Source: VRUE01 sp963824705
GTDB taxonomy: Bacteria > Actinomycetota > Thermoleophilia > Solirubrobacterales > 70-9
Reading direction: 5' to 3'
NCBI GenBank assembly: GCA_963824705.1
Contig: CAWGQE010000002.1
Coordinates: 62,001-126,000, forward strand
Length of the DNA: 64,000 nt
Part shown: positions 28,985 to 39,904 of the stretch, piece by piece
Numbering within the stretch: the first letter of the stretch is position 1
Layout of the letters: the number at the start of each line of letters is the position of its first letter
Notes under the pieces: model-generated
Told to the model about the DNA's origin: nothing
Databases searched by the model: none
Seen by the model: the letters and a program-made list of their open reading frames with translations, nothing else
Made by a program: the position numbers and the translations under genes

Positions 28985-29671
28985 ATGGCCAAGGGGAAGG
29001 CGAAGAATCCGGACGAGGCAGAGGCGGCGGCCGTCTCGTCGCGCCTGCCTGCCGGCCGCCACGGCCTGCCGCGTGAGTTCATTGTTCAGAATCAGCGCGA
29101 GCGGATCGTCACGGCGCTGGTCGACACCGTCGCCGAGCGCGGCTACAACGCCACCACGGTCGCCAACATCACCAAAGCGGCGTCGGTCTCCCGGCGCACG
29201 TTCTACGAGCACTTCGACGACAAGGAAGCCTGCTTCCTCGCCGCCTACGAGATGGTCGCCGACCATATCGCCGCCTCGATGCGGGCCGCGGCCGAGGCCT
29301 TCGAGGAGTGGCCACAGAAGGTTCGCGCGGCGCTGGCGACGATGCTGCGCTTCCTCGCCGGGGAGCCCGAGCTGGCGCGCCTCTGCATGATCGAGCCGGT
29401 CGCCGCGGGCGGCAAGATCGCCGCCCGCCATCGCGACTCGATGCAGGGCCTGGTCGAGATCCTCAAGGCGGGACGGCCCGAGCACGGCGGCGAGCACCCG
29501 CTTCCCGAGGCGACCGAGGAGACCCTGGTCGGAGGCATCGTCTCGCTGGTCGTGCGCGAGATCAGCGCCGGCCGCACCGAGCAGCTCGAGTCGCTGCTTC
29601 CCGACCTGGTCGAGCTGACCCTGTCGCCGTACGTCGGAACCGAAGAGGCCGAGCGCTTAGCTCGTCAGTAG
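28985..29671 (+). CDS. TetR family transcriptional regulator (4)
   Basis: The 228-residue regulator has its HTH at about residues 55-77 (TTVANITKAASVSRRTFYEHF). It shares lead-in (LPAGRHGLPREFIVQNQRERI) and C-terminal pattern (LVELTLSPYVG) with regulator 2. This marks a duplication around the unrelated regulator 3. Its 3' end overlaps the convergent Fic gene by 15 bp. Confidence 0.88.
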   Translation: MAKGKAKNPDEAEAAAVSSRLPAGRHGLPREFIVQNQRERIVTALVDTVAERGYNATTVANITKAASVSRRTFYEHFDDKEACFLAAYEMVADHIAASMRAAAEAFEEWPQKVRAALATMLRFLAGEPELARLCMIEPVAAGGKIAARHRDSMQGLVEILKAGRPEHGGEHPLPEATEETLVGGIVSLVVREISAGRTEQLESLLPDLVELTLSPYVGTEEAERLARQ

Positions 29672-30733
29672 CGCGCGCAGGCTCTCGGTCGCCCAGTACC
29701 TAGTGCCGGGCCCTCGGCCGCGCTGTTCGACGAGACCGCTGTCGAGCAGGCGGCGCAGGTCGGCGCTCACGGTCGCCGTCGATACGCTTGCCTCTTCGCC
29801 GTAGCGCGCGCGGTCGGCGCCTCCGATCAGGCTTTGCTCGAGTGCGATCACGAAACGGTCGGGCCAGCCACGATTTTCGGCCTCCCGTTCGAGGCGCTCC
29901 CACCTCACTCCCGCCTCGCGAATTTGATCGAGCCGGCGCCTTGCCTGCGAGATATGGGCCTCGACGCAGAACCGTACCCAGCCGGATGCATCGCGATCCG
30001 GCTGGTAGCTGCCTCCCTGCGCATCGCGTAGTGCCGCGTAGTAGGCGGGCGTGTTCTTGCCCAGGTATTCCTCGATCGAAGAGAACTCCGGCGAGACCAT
30101 GCCCTCGCGGGCGAGGACGAGTGATTGGACTATTCGCGCGACGCGCCCGTTGCCGTCGCGGAAGGGGTGGACCGAGACCACGTTGAGATGCGCCATTGCT
30201 GCACGGACGACGACGTCTGCGTCGCCATCGTGCTCCTCCAGCCAGGCGATGATCTCCGCCATCAGCTCCGCGACATCCTCGCCGTCCGGGGCCCGGTAGT
30301 CGATTCCCCCGTTGGGACCGGTGACCGATATCGGGCCCGATCGCCAGAGCCCAGGGGACTTGTCCCGCTGGAAGTGACAGGCGTCGAAATGCAGGTCAAG
30401 GATGACCCGGTCGGTCCAGCGGAACCGCGGGTCCTGGGACATCGCCCCGACGTGGTCCATCGCGCGGGCGTAGCAGGCAACCGCGAGGCGGCTCTCGCCC
30501 TTGCCGCCGCTGGGGACCTCCCCGCTCAGCAAGGCGATCGCTTCGGCGGGGCCGACGCTGTAGCCCTCGATCGAGGTAGAGCCCTCGATCGAGCTCGCCG
30601 CCACCGCGCGCCGCAGCGCCCCCATCCATGGGGTCGCCCGCCCGAGCTCGCCGCCGAGCTCATGGCGTAGACGGTCCAGCTCGCCGAGTTTGGCGCGGAG
30701 GCCCTTCGCGATGGGCGGCGTCGCGAATATCAT
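29657..30733 (-). CDS. Fic family protein with N-terminal inhibitory helix and C-terminal winged helix
   Basis: Counting from ATG 30733 (358 residues), the active-site loop HPFRDGNGRVAR is at residues 189-200, complete for AMP transfer to Ser/Thr/Tyr hydroxyls. The inhibitory motif SSIEG at 47-51 marks a class II, self-restrained Fic. The C-terminal 60 residues form a winged-helix domain (VSTATVSADLRRLLDSGLVEQRG) that could bind DNA. The frame extends to a TTG at 30757, but that start lies inside the upstream palindrome. Autoregulation through the palindrome is likely (inference). It could be a toxin-like or stress enzyme; targets are unknown. Confidence 0.88.
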   Translation of the reverse strand: MIFATPPIAKGLRAKLGELDRLRHELGGELGRATPWMGALRRAVAASSIEGSTSIEGYSVGPAEAIALLSGEVPSGGKGESRLAVACYARAMDHVGAMSQDPRFRWTDRVILDLHFDACHFQRDKSPGLWRSGPISVTGPNGGIDYRAPDGEDVAELMAEIIAWLEEHDGDADVVVRAAMAHLNVVSVHPFRDGNGRVARIVQSLVLAREGMVSPEFSSIEEYLGKNTPAYYAALRDAQGGSYQPDRDASGWVRFCVEAHISQARRRLDQIREAGVRWERLEREAENRGWPDRFVIALEQSLIGGADRARYGEEASVSTATVSADLRRLLDSGLVEQRGRGPGTRYWATESLRALLTS

Positions 30734-30747
30734 GTCAGTATCGTACA

Positions 30748-30773
30748 GTACTAGCAAATTAATATGCTAGTAC
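30748..30773. promoter_or_regulatory. Palindromic operator candidate upstream of fic
   Basis: GTACTAGCA and TGCTAGTAC are perfect 9-bp arms around AATTAATA, 15 bp upstream of the fic ATG in a locally AT-rich stretch. The size fits a dimeric winged-helix regulator, possibly the Fic protein itself. Confidence 0.5.
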
Positions 30774-30789
30774 GCTAATCATTGACACC

Positions 30790-31638
30790 TTAAGGGACAG
30801 CCGTCGCCTCGGCCTCTATCTTGCCTCCGCCGCGGGCGGTGGCCGCGCCGCCTTCCTCGCGGGTGAGGCGGTGGGCCAGGTAGACGGGGACGATCGAGAT
30901 CAGGACGACGATGACCGCGACCGCGTTGACGATCGGCAGCTGGTTGGGGCGGAAGAGGTTGCGGAAGATCCAGATCGGCAGCGTTTCTTCACCGGCCCCG
31001 ATCGTGAACGTCGTGACGATGATCTCGTCGAAGGAGAGGCCGAAGGCGAGCAGGGCGCCGGCGCCTAGGGCGCTCCTCAGATTGGGGAAAGTGATGAAGC
31101 GAAAGGTCTGCCAGGTGTGGGCGCCGAGGTCGGCCGATGCCTCCTCGAAGGAGGTCGAGACGCGGCGCAGGCGGGCGACGACGTTGTTGTAGATGACGAC
31201 GATGCAGAAGGTGGCGTGGCCGACGATCACGGTGAAGAGGCTGAGGTCGACGCCGAGCACCTGGGTGAAGGTGTTGCTGAGGGCGACACCGGTGACGATC
31301 CCAGGCAGGGCGATCGGCAGGATGACGAGGAAGGAGATCGTCTCGCGGCCGAAGAAGCGATGCCGGGCAACCGCCAGCGAGGCGAGGGTGCCGAGCACGA
31401 TCGCGATCGCCGTCGCCGCCACGCCCGCCTTGAGCGAGGTGACGAAGGCTTCGCGGGCGAATTCGTTTTCGATCGCCTTCGGGAACCAGTCGAGGGTCAG
31501 GCCGGGGGGCGGCCATTCGAGGATGTTGCTCGAGTTGAAGGCGTAGATCGCGAGCACGATCAGCGGCACGTAGATGAAGGCCAGCCCGATGCCGACCCCG
31601 ATGCGGAGCAGGAGTGCCGATCCTCGTGAGAGCCTCAT
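30790..31638 (-). CDS. Polyamine-type ABC transporter permease (PotC-like)
   Basis: The 282-residue inner-membrane protein has six hydrophobic segments and the permease EAA-type loop EEASADLGAHTWQTFRFITFPNL around residue 165. It matches the second permease of spermidine/putrescine importers. It is the last gene of a four-gene minus-strand operon (ATPase, binding protein, permease 1, permease 2), 11 bp after permease 1. A Gly-rich, charged tail ends the protein. Confidence 0.87.
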   Translation of the reverse strand: MRLSRGSALLLRIGVGIGLAFIYVPLIVLAIYAFNSSNILEWPPPGLTLDWFPKAIENEFAREAFVTSLKAGVAATAIAIVLGTLASLAVARHRFFGRETISFLVILPIALPGIVTGVALSNTFTQVLGVDLSLFTVIVGHATFCIVVIYNNVVARLRRVSTSFEEASADLGAHTWQTFRFITFPNLRSALGAGALLAFGLSFDEIIVTTFTIGAGEETLPIWIFRNLFRPNQLPIVNAVAVIVVLISIVPVYLAHRLTREEGGAATARGGGKIEAEATAVP

Positions 31639-31649
31639 CCGCCCACCGC

Positions 31650-32504
31650 CTAGATGTGCTCGAAGGCGCCCAGCTTGCGGGCGACCATCAGGTAGGCGAC
31701 CATCACCACGATCGGGACGAGCGCGAGGGCGGAGGCGAGGGGCAGGTTGTTGGAGATGTTGTTGAAGATCACGTTGCCGATGAACTGGTTGTTGGAGACC
31801 AGGCGCGGGGTGATGTAGTCACCGAGGGTCAGGGCAAAGGTGAAGATCGAGCCGGCGATCACGGCCGGGAAGGCGAGCGGCAGGATCACCCGCCGGAAGG
31901 TCGTGAAGGGCGAGGCGCCGAGGTCCTCGGAGGCGCTGATCAGCGAGTTGGGGATCCGCTCGAGACCGGCGTAGATCGGCAGGATCATGTAGGGCAGCCA
32001 GAGGTAGCTCATCACCAGCCAGACAGCGGTGTTGCCGTATCCCGGCCCGTGCAGCCCGAAGGGTTCCAGCACCCAGTCGATCACCCCTTCGCTGGAGAGC
32101 ATCGTCCGCCAGGAGAGCACCTTGACCAGGTAGCTGGACCAGAGCGGCACCAGGATCGCGACGACGAGGATCGCCTTGCCGCGGCGGCTCGCGACCTTTG
32201 CCATGTAGAAGGCGATCGGGAAGGCGAGGAGGGCGTCGGTGACGGTGACGAGTGCCGCGATCAGCACCGTCCGGCCGACGATGTCGCGGTAGACCGGTTC
32301 GTTGACGAGGGTTTCGAAGTTTTCGAGGCTGAAGCCCTGGACGACCTCGCCGCTGAGCGGGTCGACCGTCCAGAACCCCGCGATCAGCAGGACTGCGAGC
32401 GAGCCCAGGTAGCCGATCACCAGCCAGCCGACCGGGCCGGCAAGGAGCGCCCCCACCTGGAGGCGGGGGCGCCCGTCGAAGAAGGTTGAGAGTCGCCTGC
32501 TCAA
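31650..32504 (-). CDS. Polyamine-type ABC transporter permease (PotB-like)
   Basis: The open frame extends far upstream, but that part is antisense to the binding-protein gene. The likely start is TTG 32504, overlapping the binding-protein stop as TTGA and giving 284 residues (LSRRLSTFFDGRPRLQ). Six membrane segments are present and the cytoplasmic loop ISASEDLGASPFTTFRRVILPL contacts the ATPase. It forms the channel with the downstream permease. Confidence 0.85.
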   Translation of the reverse strand: MSRRLSTFFDGRPRLQVGALLAGPVGWLVIGYLGSLAVLLIAGFWTVDPLSGEVVQGFSLENFETLVNEPVYRDIVGRTVLIAALVTVTDALLAFPIAFYMAKVASRRGKAILVVAILVPLWSSYLVKVLSWRTMLSSEGVIDWVLEPFGLHGPGYGNTAVWLVMSYLWLPYMILPIYAGLERIPNSLISASEDLGASPFTTFRRVILPLAFPAVIAGSIFTFALTLGDYITPRLVSNNQFIGNVIFNNISNNLPLASALALVPIVVMVAYLMVARKLGAFEHI

Positions 32505-33691
32505 CCCTTGATCGAGGTCCAGGCCTGGACCCAGTCGTTGTAGTCCTTGCAGTCTTCTTCGCCGTTGCCGCAGTCGGCCACCGGCGTCTCCCAGTAGTAG
32601 ACCCGTTTCCAGAAGGCCGGGTTTTCGGCGTGGTATTTGGCGCAGAAATCCTTCTCCGCGGTGTGTTCGCAGGCCAGGCTCTGCGCCGGTGCCTCGCCGA
32701 AGAATTCGGCCACTTCGGCGTTTGCCTGCGGCGAGACGATCCAGTTCATCCACATGTACATGCAATTCGGGTGCTTGGCTTCGGAGCTGATCATCCAGGT
32801 GTCCGACCATCCGGTCGCCCCCTCGGACGGCAGGAACCCCTGGCTCGCCGGACTCGCCGCGACCGGCTTGCCGGCCCCTTCCAGTTCGAAGTACTGGTAC
32901 TGCCAGGTGGTGCCGACCTGGCTGTCGCCGCCGGCGAAGGCCTGGATCTGCTTGGCCGCTTCCGACCAGTATTCGCCGACGTAGGGGCGCTGTTCCTTGA
33001 GCAGGGTCACCGCCGCTTCGAACTGTTCTTCGTTCAGCTCATAGGGGTTTTCGATCCCAAGGTCCGGCTGGTGCGCCTTGAGGTAGACGGCGGCATCGGC
33101 GATGTAGATCGGGTCGTCGTAGGCGCTGATCTTGCCCTTGTACTTGGCCGCCTTCTTGGGGTCGAGGATGACGTCCCAGGAGGTCGGGGCAGGCTTGACG
33201 TCTTCGGAGTTCCACATCAGCAGGTTCGCGCCGCGGCCGTGGGGGATGCCGTAGTGAGTGCCGTCGAACGTGTTGTAGGGCTGGTTCTTGAGGTCGCTGA
33301 AGATCGTCTTGTAGTTGGGGACCAGGCTGACGTTGACCGGGGCGACGTCGCCGCCGTCGACGAGGCGAGCGGAGGCGTTGCCGGAGGCCGAGACGCCGTC
33401 GTATTGCCCGGTGCGCATCAGCTGGACCATTTCGTCCGAAGTGCCGGCGACCTTGTCGTTGACCTTGCAGCCCGTCTTCTGTTCGAACGGCTTGGTCCAT
33501 GCCGGTTCGACGTAGCCGGCCCAGGAGATCAGGTTCACTTCACCCTCTCCCTTGCCGAGCTTGGACAGTTCTTCGCCGCCGGAGCTGCTGTCGCTGCTGC
33601 TTCCGCAACCGGCGATCAGCAGCATGAAGGCGAGCAGACCGGCGACGACGATCCACGCCGCTCGTACAGGGTGTGCGTCCTGAGTCCTCAC
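32501..33691 (-). CDS. Polyamine-type ABC transporter substrate-binding lipoprotein (PotD-like)
   Basis: The 396-residue product starts at GTG in a GTGA overlap with the ATPase stop. It has a lipoprotein signal with lipobox LIAGC near residue 27, followed by a Ser/Gly linker. The mature part resembles PotD/PotF: NLISWAGYVEPAW, TSDEMVQLMRTGQYDGVSASGN, WMISSEAKHPNCMYMWMNW. Four cysteines near the C-terminus are unusual for the family. The ligand is probably a polyamine or other small cationic solute. Confidence 0.85.
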   Translation of the reverse strand: MRTQDAHPVRAAWIVVAGLLAFMLLIAGCGSSSDSSSGGEELSKLGKGEGEVNLISWAGYVEPAWTKPFEQKTGCKVNDKVAGTSDEMVQLMRTGQYDGVSASGNASARLVDGGDVAPVNVSLVPNYKTIFSDLKNQPYNTFDGTHYGIPHGRGANLLMWNSEDVKPAPTSWDVILDPKKAAKYKGKISAYDDPIYIADAAVYLKAHQPDLGIENPYELNEEQFEAAVTLLKEQRPYVGEYWSEAAKQIQAFAGGDSQVGTTWQYQYFELEGAGKPVAASPASQGFLPSEGATGWSDTWMISSEAKHPNCMYMWMNWIVSPQANAEVAEFFGEAPAQSLACEHTAEKDFCAKYHAENPAFWKRVYYWETPVADCGNGEEDCKDYNDWVQAWTSIKG

Positions 33692-34698
33692 GGGGATTCC
33701 TCCTCTATTGGTTTTCCTCGGACCGCGACCGTGTGCTCCGGCCGCCAGCCCACAAGCACTTCCCTGCCCTGCTCGGCGGCCGCCCCGGTCGAGGCGCCCT
33801 CCACGTTCTGCCGTACGAGTTGAAGCTCTCCGCCCGCCTCGAGGGCGACCGTGTAACGGGTAACCATCCCCGCATAGGAGATCTCGGCGATCCGGCCGCG
33901 CTCGGTCCGCAAACCGTTCGGCGCGGTGGCGCTATCGAGCAGTTGGATCTTCTCCGGCCGGATCGTGAAGCGCGAGCCATCGCGCTCGATCAGGTTGGAG
34001 ACACCGACGAAGCCGGCGACGAACTCGGTCTGGGGTTGCTCGTAGAGCTCGACCGGCGCGCTGACCTGCTCGATCCGGCCCTCGTTGAAGACGGCGATCC
34101 GGTTGCTCATCGTCAGCGCCTCGTCCTGGTCGTGGGTGACGTAGACGAAGGTGATGCCGACGTCGCCCTGGATCGTCTTCAACTCGCTCTGCATCTGCTC
34201 GCGCAACTTCAGGTCGAGCGCGCCGAGCGGCTCGTCGAGCAGCAGGACCCGGGGTCGGTTGACGATCGCCCGGGCGAGGGCGACGCGTTGGCGCTGGCCG
34301 CCCGAGAGCTCAGCCGGTCTGCGCTCGCCGTAGCCAGGCAGGCGGACCATCTCCAGCGCTTCGTCGCGTCGCCGCGACCGTTCGGCCTTGGCCACCCCGG
34401 CGATACGCAGGCCGTAGGCGACGTTCTCGCCGACCGTCATATGGGGAAACAGCGCGTAGTCCTGGAAGACCGTGTTGACCGCTCGGTCGTACGGGGGGAC
34501 CCCGGTCATGTCCCGTCCGGCCAACTCGATCGTGCCGCCGCTCTGGTCCTCGAAGCCGGCGATCATGCGCAGCGTCGTCGTCTTGCCCGAGCCGGAGGGG
34601 CCGAGCAGAGTGAAGAACTCGCCAGCCTCGATCTCCAGATCGATGCCCGCAACCGCCCGAACCTCGCCGTAGTACTTGGTGAGGCCTACCAGGCGGAT
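33688..34698 (-). CDS. Polyamine-type ABC transporter ATP-binding protein (PotA-like), start codon unclear
   Basis: The Walker A motif GPSGSGKTTTLRM, signature LSGGQRQRVALARA and Walker B LLLDEPLGALD are intact, as is the C-terminal TOBE-like region. However, no ATG, GTG or TTG lies in frame upstream of Walker A. The homologous sequence (DIRLVGLTKYYGEV...) is open back to a TAA at 34726-34728. An ATG at 34719-34721 sits in another frame, and removing one GT from GTGT just after it would give MVATPPDIRLVGL. Either a non-canonical start (ATC 34698, CTG 34692) is used, or the gene carries a 2-bp frameshift or assembly error. The first in-frame ATG (34566) would delete Walker A. Confidence 0.75.
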   Translation of the reverse strand: MRLVGLTKYYGEVRAVAGIDLEIEAGEFFTLLGPSGSGKTTTLRMIAGFEDQSGGTIELAGRDMTGVPPYDRAVNTVFQDYALFPHMTVGENVAYGLRIAGVAKAERSRRRDEALEMVRLPGYGERRPAELSGGQRQRVALARAIVNRPRVLLLDEPLGALDLKLREQMQSELKTIQGDVGITFVYVTHDQDEALTMSNRIAVFNEGRIEQVSAPVELYEQPQTEFVAGFVGVSNLIERDGSRFTIRPEKIQLLDSATAPNGLRTERGRIAEISYAGMVTRYTVALEAGGELQLVRQNVEGASTGAAAEQGREVLVGWRPEHTVAVRGKPIEEESP

Positions 34699-34757
34699 GT
34701 CAGGTGGAGTAGCTACACCATGACGTTATCCGAGTAGTTCAGGAGGTCAAGGACAAA

Positions 34758-34785
34758 GCCGCCCCGGCCAGTTGGCCGGGGCGGC
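34758..34785 (-). terminator. Intrinsic terminator of the NlpC/P60 gene
   Basis: GCCGCCCCGGCC and GGCCGGGGCGGC are perfect 12-bp arms with a 4-nt loop. On the minus strand the stem is followed by TTTGTCCTT, 29 bp beyond the stop codon. Confidence 0.8.
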
Positions 34786-34814
34786 GTACGGGACACCCCT
34801 GCCCCGAAGTGTTT

Positions 34815-35369
34815 CTAAAAGCCAGCGGGGTGGCGGGCGACGAAGCCGGCGTTGTCAAGAAGTTCTTCGTGCCAGCGCGGGCCGGTGCCTTCCGAGTCGC
34901 CGGCGGTGTCCCAGCGGTAGCCGGCGATCACCGCGTAGGCGTGGCCTGCGTTGGCGTAAACCGTGATCCAACGCCCTTCGCCTTCCAGGCCCCAACTCTC
35001 CATCGGGCCCGAGGGAAGCGGGCTTTCGAGGAATTCTCCGCCGTGCAATGCGTAGCTGACCGATCCCGAGCAGTCATAGCCCCGGTCCCACCAGCGGCCG
35101 TGGCCACCGCCCCAGATATAGGGCTTGGTGCGGATCCGGTTGGCGGCCGAGATAACGGCCTTGACCCGGGCGGGAGCCGCTTTCGGCGGGATCAGCATGC
35201 CGTTCGGCAGCAGTCGCGCTTTCGGCGTGGGAGTGCAGATATCTACTTCGGCAGGCGTCAGACCGCCGCCACCGCAGTTGGCGCTGGCGCCTGACGGTGC
35301 GAGAGCGAGGACCACCAGCGCCGCAATTGCGACCAACCCCGCCTTGAGCTTTGAGCTGTTCTTAGGCAA
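34815..35369 (-). CDS. Secreted NlpC/P60-type cell-wall hydrolase
   Basis: The 184-residue product starts at TTG 35369 with AAGGAGA six bases before it. It has a signal peptide (VAIAALVVLALAPSGASA). The papain-like domain holds KPYIWGGGHG, the catalytic Cys in YDCSGSVSYAL near residue 115 and the His in GHAYAVIAG near 152. Such enzymes cut peptide bridges in peptidoglycan. The leader carries a c-di-AMP riboswitch, a known pairing in actinobacteria, so expression should drop when c-di-AMP is high. Confidence 0.85.
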   Translation of the reverse strand: MPKNSSKLKAGLVAIAALVVLALAPSGASANCGGGGLTPAEVDICTPTPKARLLPNGMLIPPKAAPARVKAVISAANRIRTKPYIWGGGHGRWWDRGYDCSGSVSYALHGGEFLESPLPSGPMESWGLEGEGRWITVYANAGHAYAVIAGYRWDTAGDSEGTGPRWHEELLDNAGFVARHPAGF

Positions 35370-35383
35370 ACCGATCTCCTTCG

Positions 35384-35530
35384 TCGGCCTACGGGGTTAG
35401 CTGTCGGGCTGGCGCTGATAGGAGCCTGCGCCCCCGCCCTATGTCGGGCGGGTTAGCCCCGAAAACGTGGTTCCCCCGCTCCCGCGTCGCCAGGTGGCTT
35501 GCGGGACTCGGCGTTTCGGTTGTTCGGAAC
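35384..35530 (-). promoter_or_regulatory. c-di-AMP (ydaO/yuaA-type) riboswitch
   Basis: Read on the minus strand, the leader contains CCGAGTCCCGCAAG, GCGGGAGCGGGGGAACCA, TCGGGGCTAA, GGCGCAGGCTCCTATCAGC and CCCGACAGCTAACCCCGTAGGC in this order. These are the conserved blocks and GGGGGAACC / AGCTAACCCCGTAGGC signatures I recall for the actinobacterial ydaO class. It ends about 15 nt before the ribosome site of the NlpC/P60 gene. Ligand binding is expected to switch expression off. Confidence 0.8.
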
Positions 35531-35649
35531 GGCGGGCAGTGTAGACGATTGCCCGGCTGGATGCTCACAAGAAACAAACATTTTGTGGCCCTTCGCACTT
35601 TCATCCCAGATTCCTCTCGGCGGGCCGGCTGTTAGCTTGCAGGTCTGGG

Positions 35650-36450
35650 ATGGAACTTTCAGGCCGCACAACCCTGCTCACCGGCGCCACTGGCGGCCTC
35701 GGTCGCGCGATCGCCGCGGCGCTGACGGCGCGAGGGTCGAAGCTGATCCTCAGTGGGCGCAAGGCTGAGGCGCTGGAGGCGCTCGCCGCAGAGCTTCCGG
35801 GTGACGGCCACAGGACCGTGCCCAGCGATCTGGCGGAGGTTGGCGCGGCCGAGAAGCTCGTGGCCGAGGCCGGCGAGGTCGACATCCTCGTCGCCAACGC
35901 CGGCTTGCCGGGCACGGGGCGGTTGCCCGACTACGACATCGACCAGCTCACCGGGACCCTGCGCGTCAACCTCGAGGCCCCGATCCTGCTCGCCCGCGCC
36001 CTCGAGACGGGGATGCTGGAGCGCGGCTCAGGCCACATGGTCTTCATCTCCTCGCTCTCCGGCAAGTCGGCGACCCCGCTCTCCTCGATCTACAACGCGA
36101 CCAAGTTCGGCCTGCGTGGCTTCGCCCTCGGCCTGCGCGCGGACCTCGATCCACTCGGCATCGGCGTCTCGATCGTCTCCCCGGGAACGATCCGCGAAGC
36201 CGGCATGTACTCGGATTCCGGCGCCCCCCCGATCCCCGGCCTCGGCACGGGCACCCCGGCGCAGGTCGCGGCAGCCGTAGTCAAGGCCATCGAGAAAAAC
36301 AAGGTCGAGGTCACGGTAGCTCCGCCACAGCAGCGCTTTCTCGCCCACTTCGCTCTCACCAGCCCCGGAATCGCAGTCAAGATCGCCTCGGGCGAGCAGG
36401 GTCAAAAAGCCGCCGCCACGGTCGCCAAGGGCCAGTCCGACAAGCGCTAG
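35650..36450 (+). CDS. Short-chain dehydrogenase/reductase
   Basis: A classical SDR of 266 residues: TGATGGLG near residue 11, NAG near 85, catalytic SSLSG and YNATK near 149. An Arg after the second strand (SGRKAEA) suggests NADPH. The tail region after residue 200 (AQVAAAVVKAIEKNKVEVTVAPP) is typical of the DltE/SDR subfamily acting on lipidic substrates. Substrate is not determinable. It is divergent from the NlpC/P60 riboswitch leader and precedes aconitase by about 35 bp, so they may share transcription. Confidence 0.85.
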   Translation: MELSGRTTLLTGATGGLGRAIAAALTARGSKLILSGRKAEALEALAAELPGDGHRTVPSDLAEVGAAEKLVAEAGEVDILVANAGLPGTGRLPDYDIDQLTGTLRVNLEAPILLARALETGMLERGSGHMVFISSLSGKSATPLSSIYNATKFGLRGFALGLRADLDPLGIGVSIVSPGTIREAGMYSDSGAPPIPGLGTGTPAQVAAAVVKAIEKNKVEVTVAPPQQRFLAHFALTSPGIAVKIASGEQGQKAAATVAKGQSDKR

Positions 36451-36485
36451 CACCCCCGGATCGTCGCTCTCCTAGGATGGAGGTG

Positions 36486-39281
<2,796 letters not shown>

Positions 39282-39463
39282 GTCTCTGTCTGAGTTCTGG
39301 CCAGGCGGCGCAGGAGGGCCGCGGGAGGCAGGGGGTCCGCGCGACCCTCACTGCACCTATGCGTCGGTAGCCAGGGAGGGATGCCGACGCGCTCTGTTCA
39401 CTCGAACGGGACTGCTCGAGACGAACAGTCACTGCCTAGCTATAGCGCCTGTGAGCGCTGAGG

Positions 39464-39820
39464 TCAAGGCATCTTGAGCGGATCTACGGGATTTTCCCCG
39501 ACTTTTTGCGGAGAATCCCGGATGCCCCAGCCCCGCCGTTCGATCAGCTCGATCCCGATCACACTGCCCACCGGGCCCACTGGGGTAAGGGTTGCGGCAA
39601 GCAGGGTGTAGGGGGCCTCGCGCCTGATGCAGGCGATCCAGATCACGATGCATAGCGCGACGAATCCCAACCCATGCGCCCATCCAAAGATCATCGTCTC
39701 GGTTTCGAAGCCGGGCACAAGCCAAAAAACGATCAGCGCCGTAAAGATCGCCAACTCCACATAAGAGAGCACCTTGACGCGAGCAAACAGCTTCCCGGGA
39801 ACGGGCTTTCTCATGCGCAT
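39464..39820 (-). CDS. DUF3817-type small membrane protein
   Basis: The 118-residue product has three hydrophobic segments, near residues 15-35, 43-63 and 72-92, with the family-type GWAHGLGFVAL motif in the second. DUF3817 proteins are common small actinobacterial membrane proteins without assigned function. It follows kgd on the same strand, separated only by family 2 palindrome copy 1. It also ends near a stretch (39282-39463) in which I see no gene. Confidence 0.7.
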   Translation of the reverse strand: MRMRKPVPGKLFARVKVLSYVELAIFTALIVFWLVPGFETETMIFGWAHGLGFVALCIVIWIACIRREAPYTLLAATLTPVGPVGSVIGIELIERRGWGIRDSPQKVGENPVDPLKMP

Positions 39821-39822
39821 CT

Positions 39823-39903
39823 CGCGCGGGTGGCGGAGGGGAGGGGGGTGTTCGGACGGGTGAGTCCGCTAACACCCCCCTCCCCTCCGACAGGACCCGC
39901 GCG
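39823..39903. repeat. Palindromic element, family 2 copy 1 (between kgd and DUF3817 gene)
   Basis: The nested stem is CGCGCGGGT/ACCCGCGCG outside, then an 18-bp G-rich/C-rich stem ending GGTGTT/AACACC, then CGGAC-GGGTGA-GTCCG at the tip. It sits between the kgd stop codon (39905) and the DUF3817 start. It is nearly identical to copy 2 at 43554; the differences preserve pairing. Confidence 0.85.
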
Positions 39904-39904
39904 C

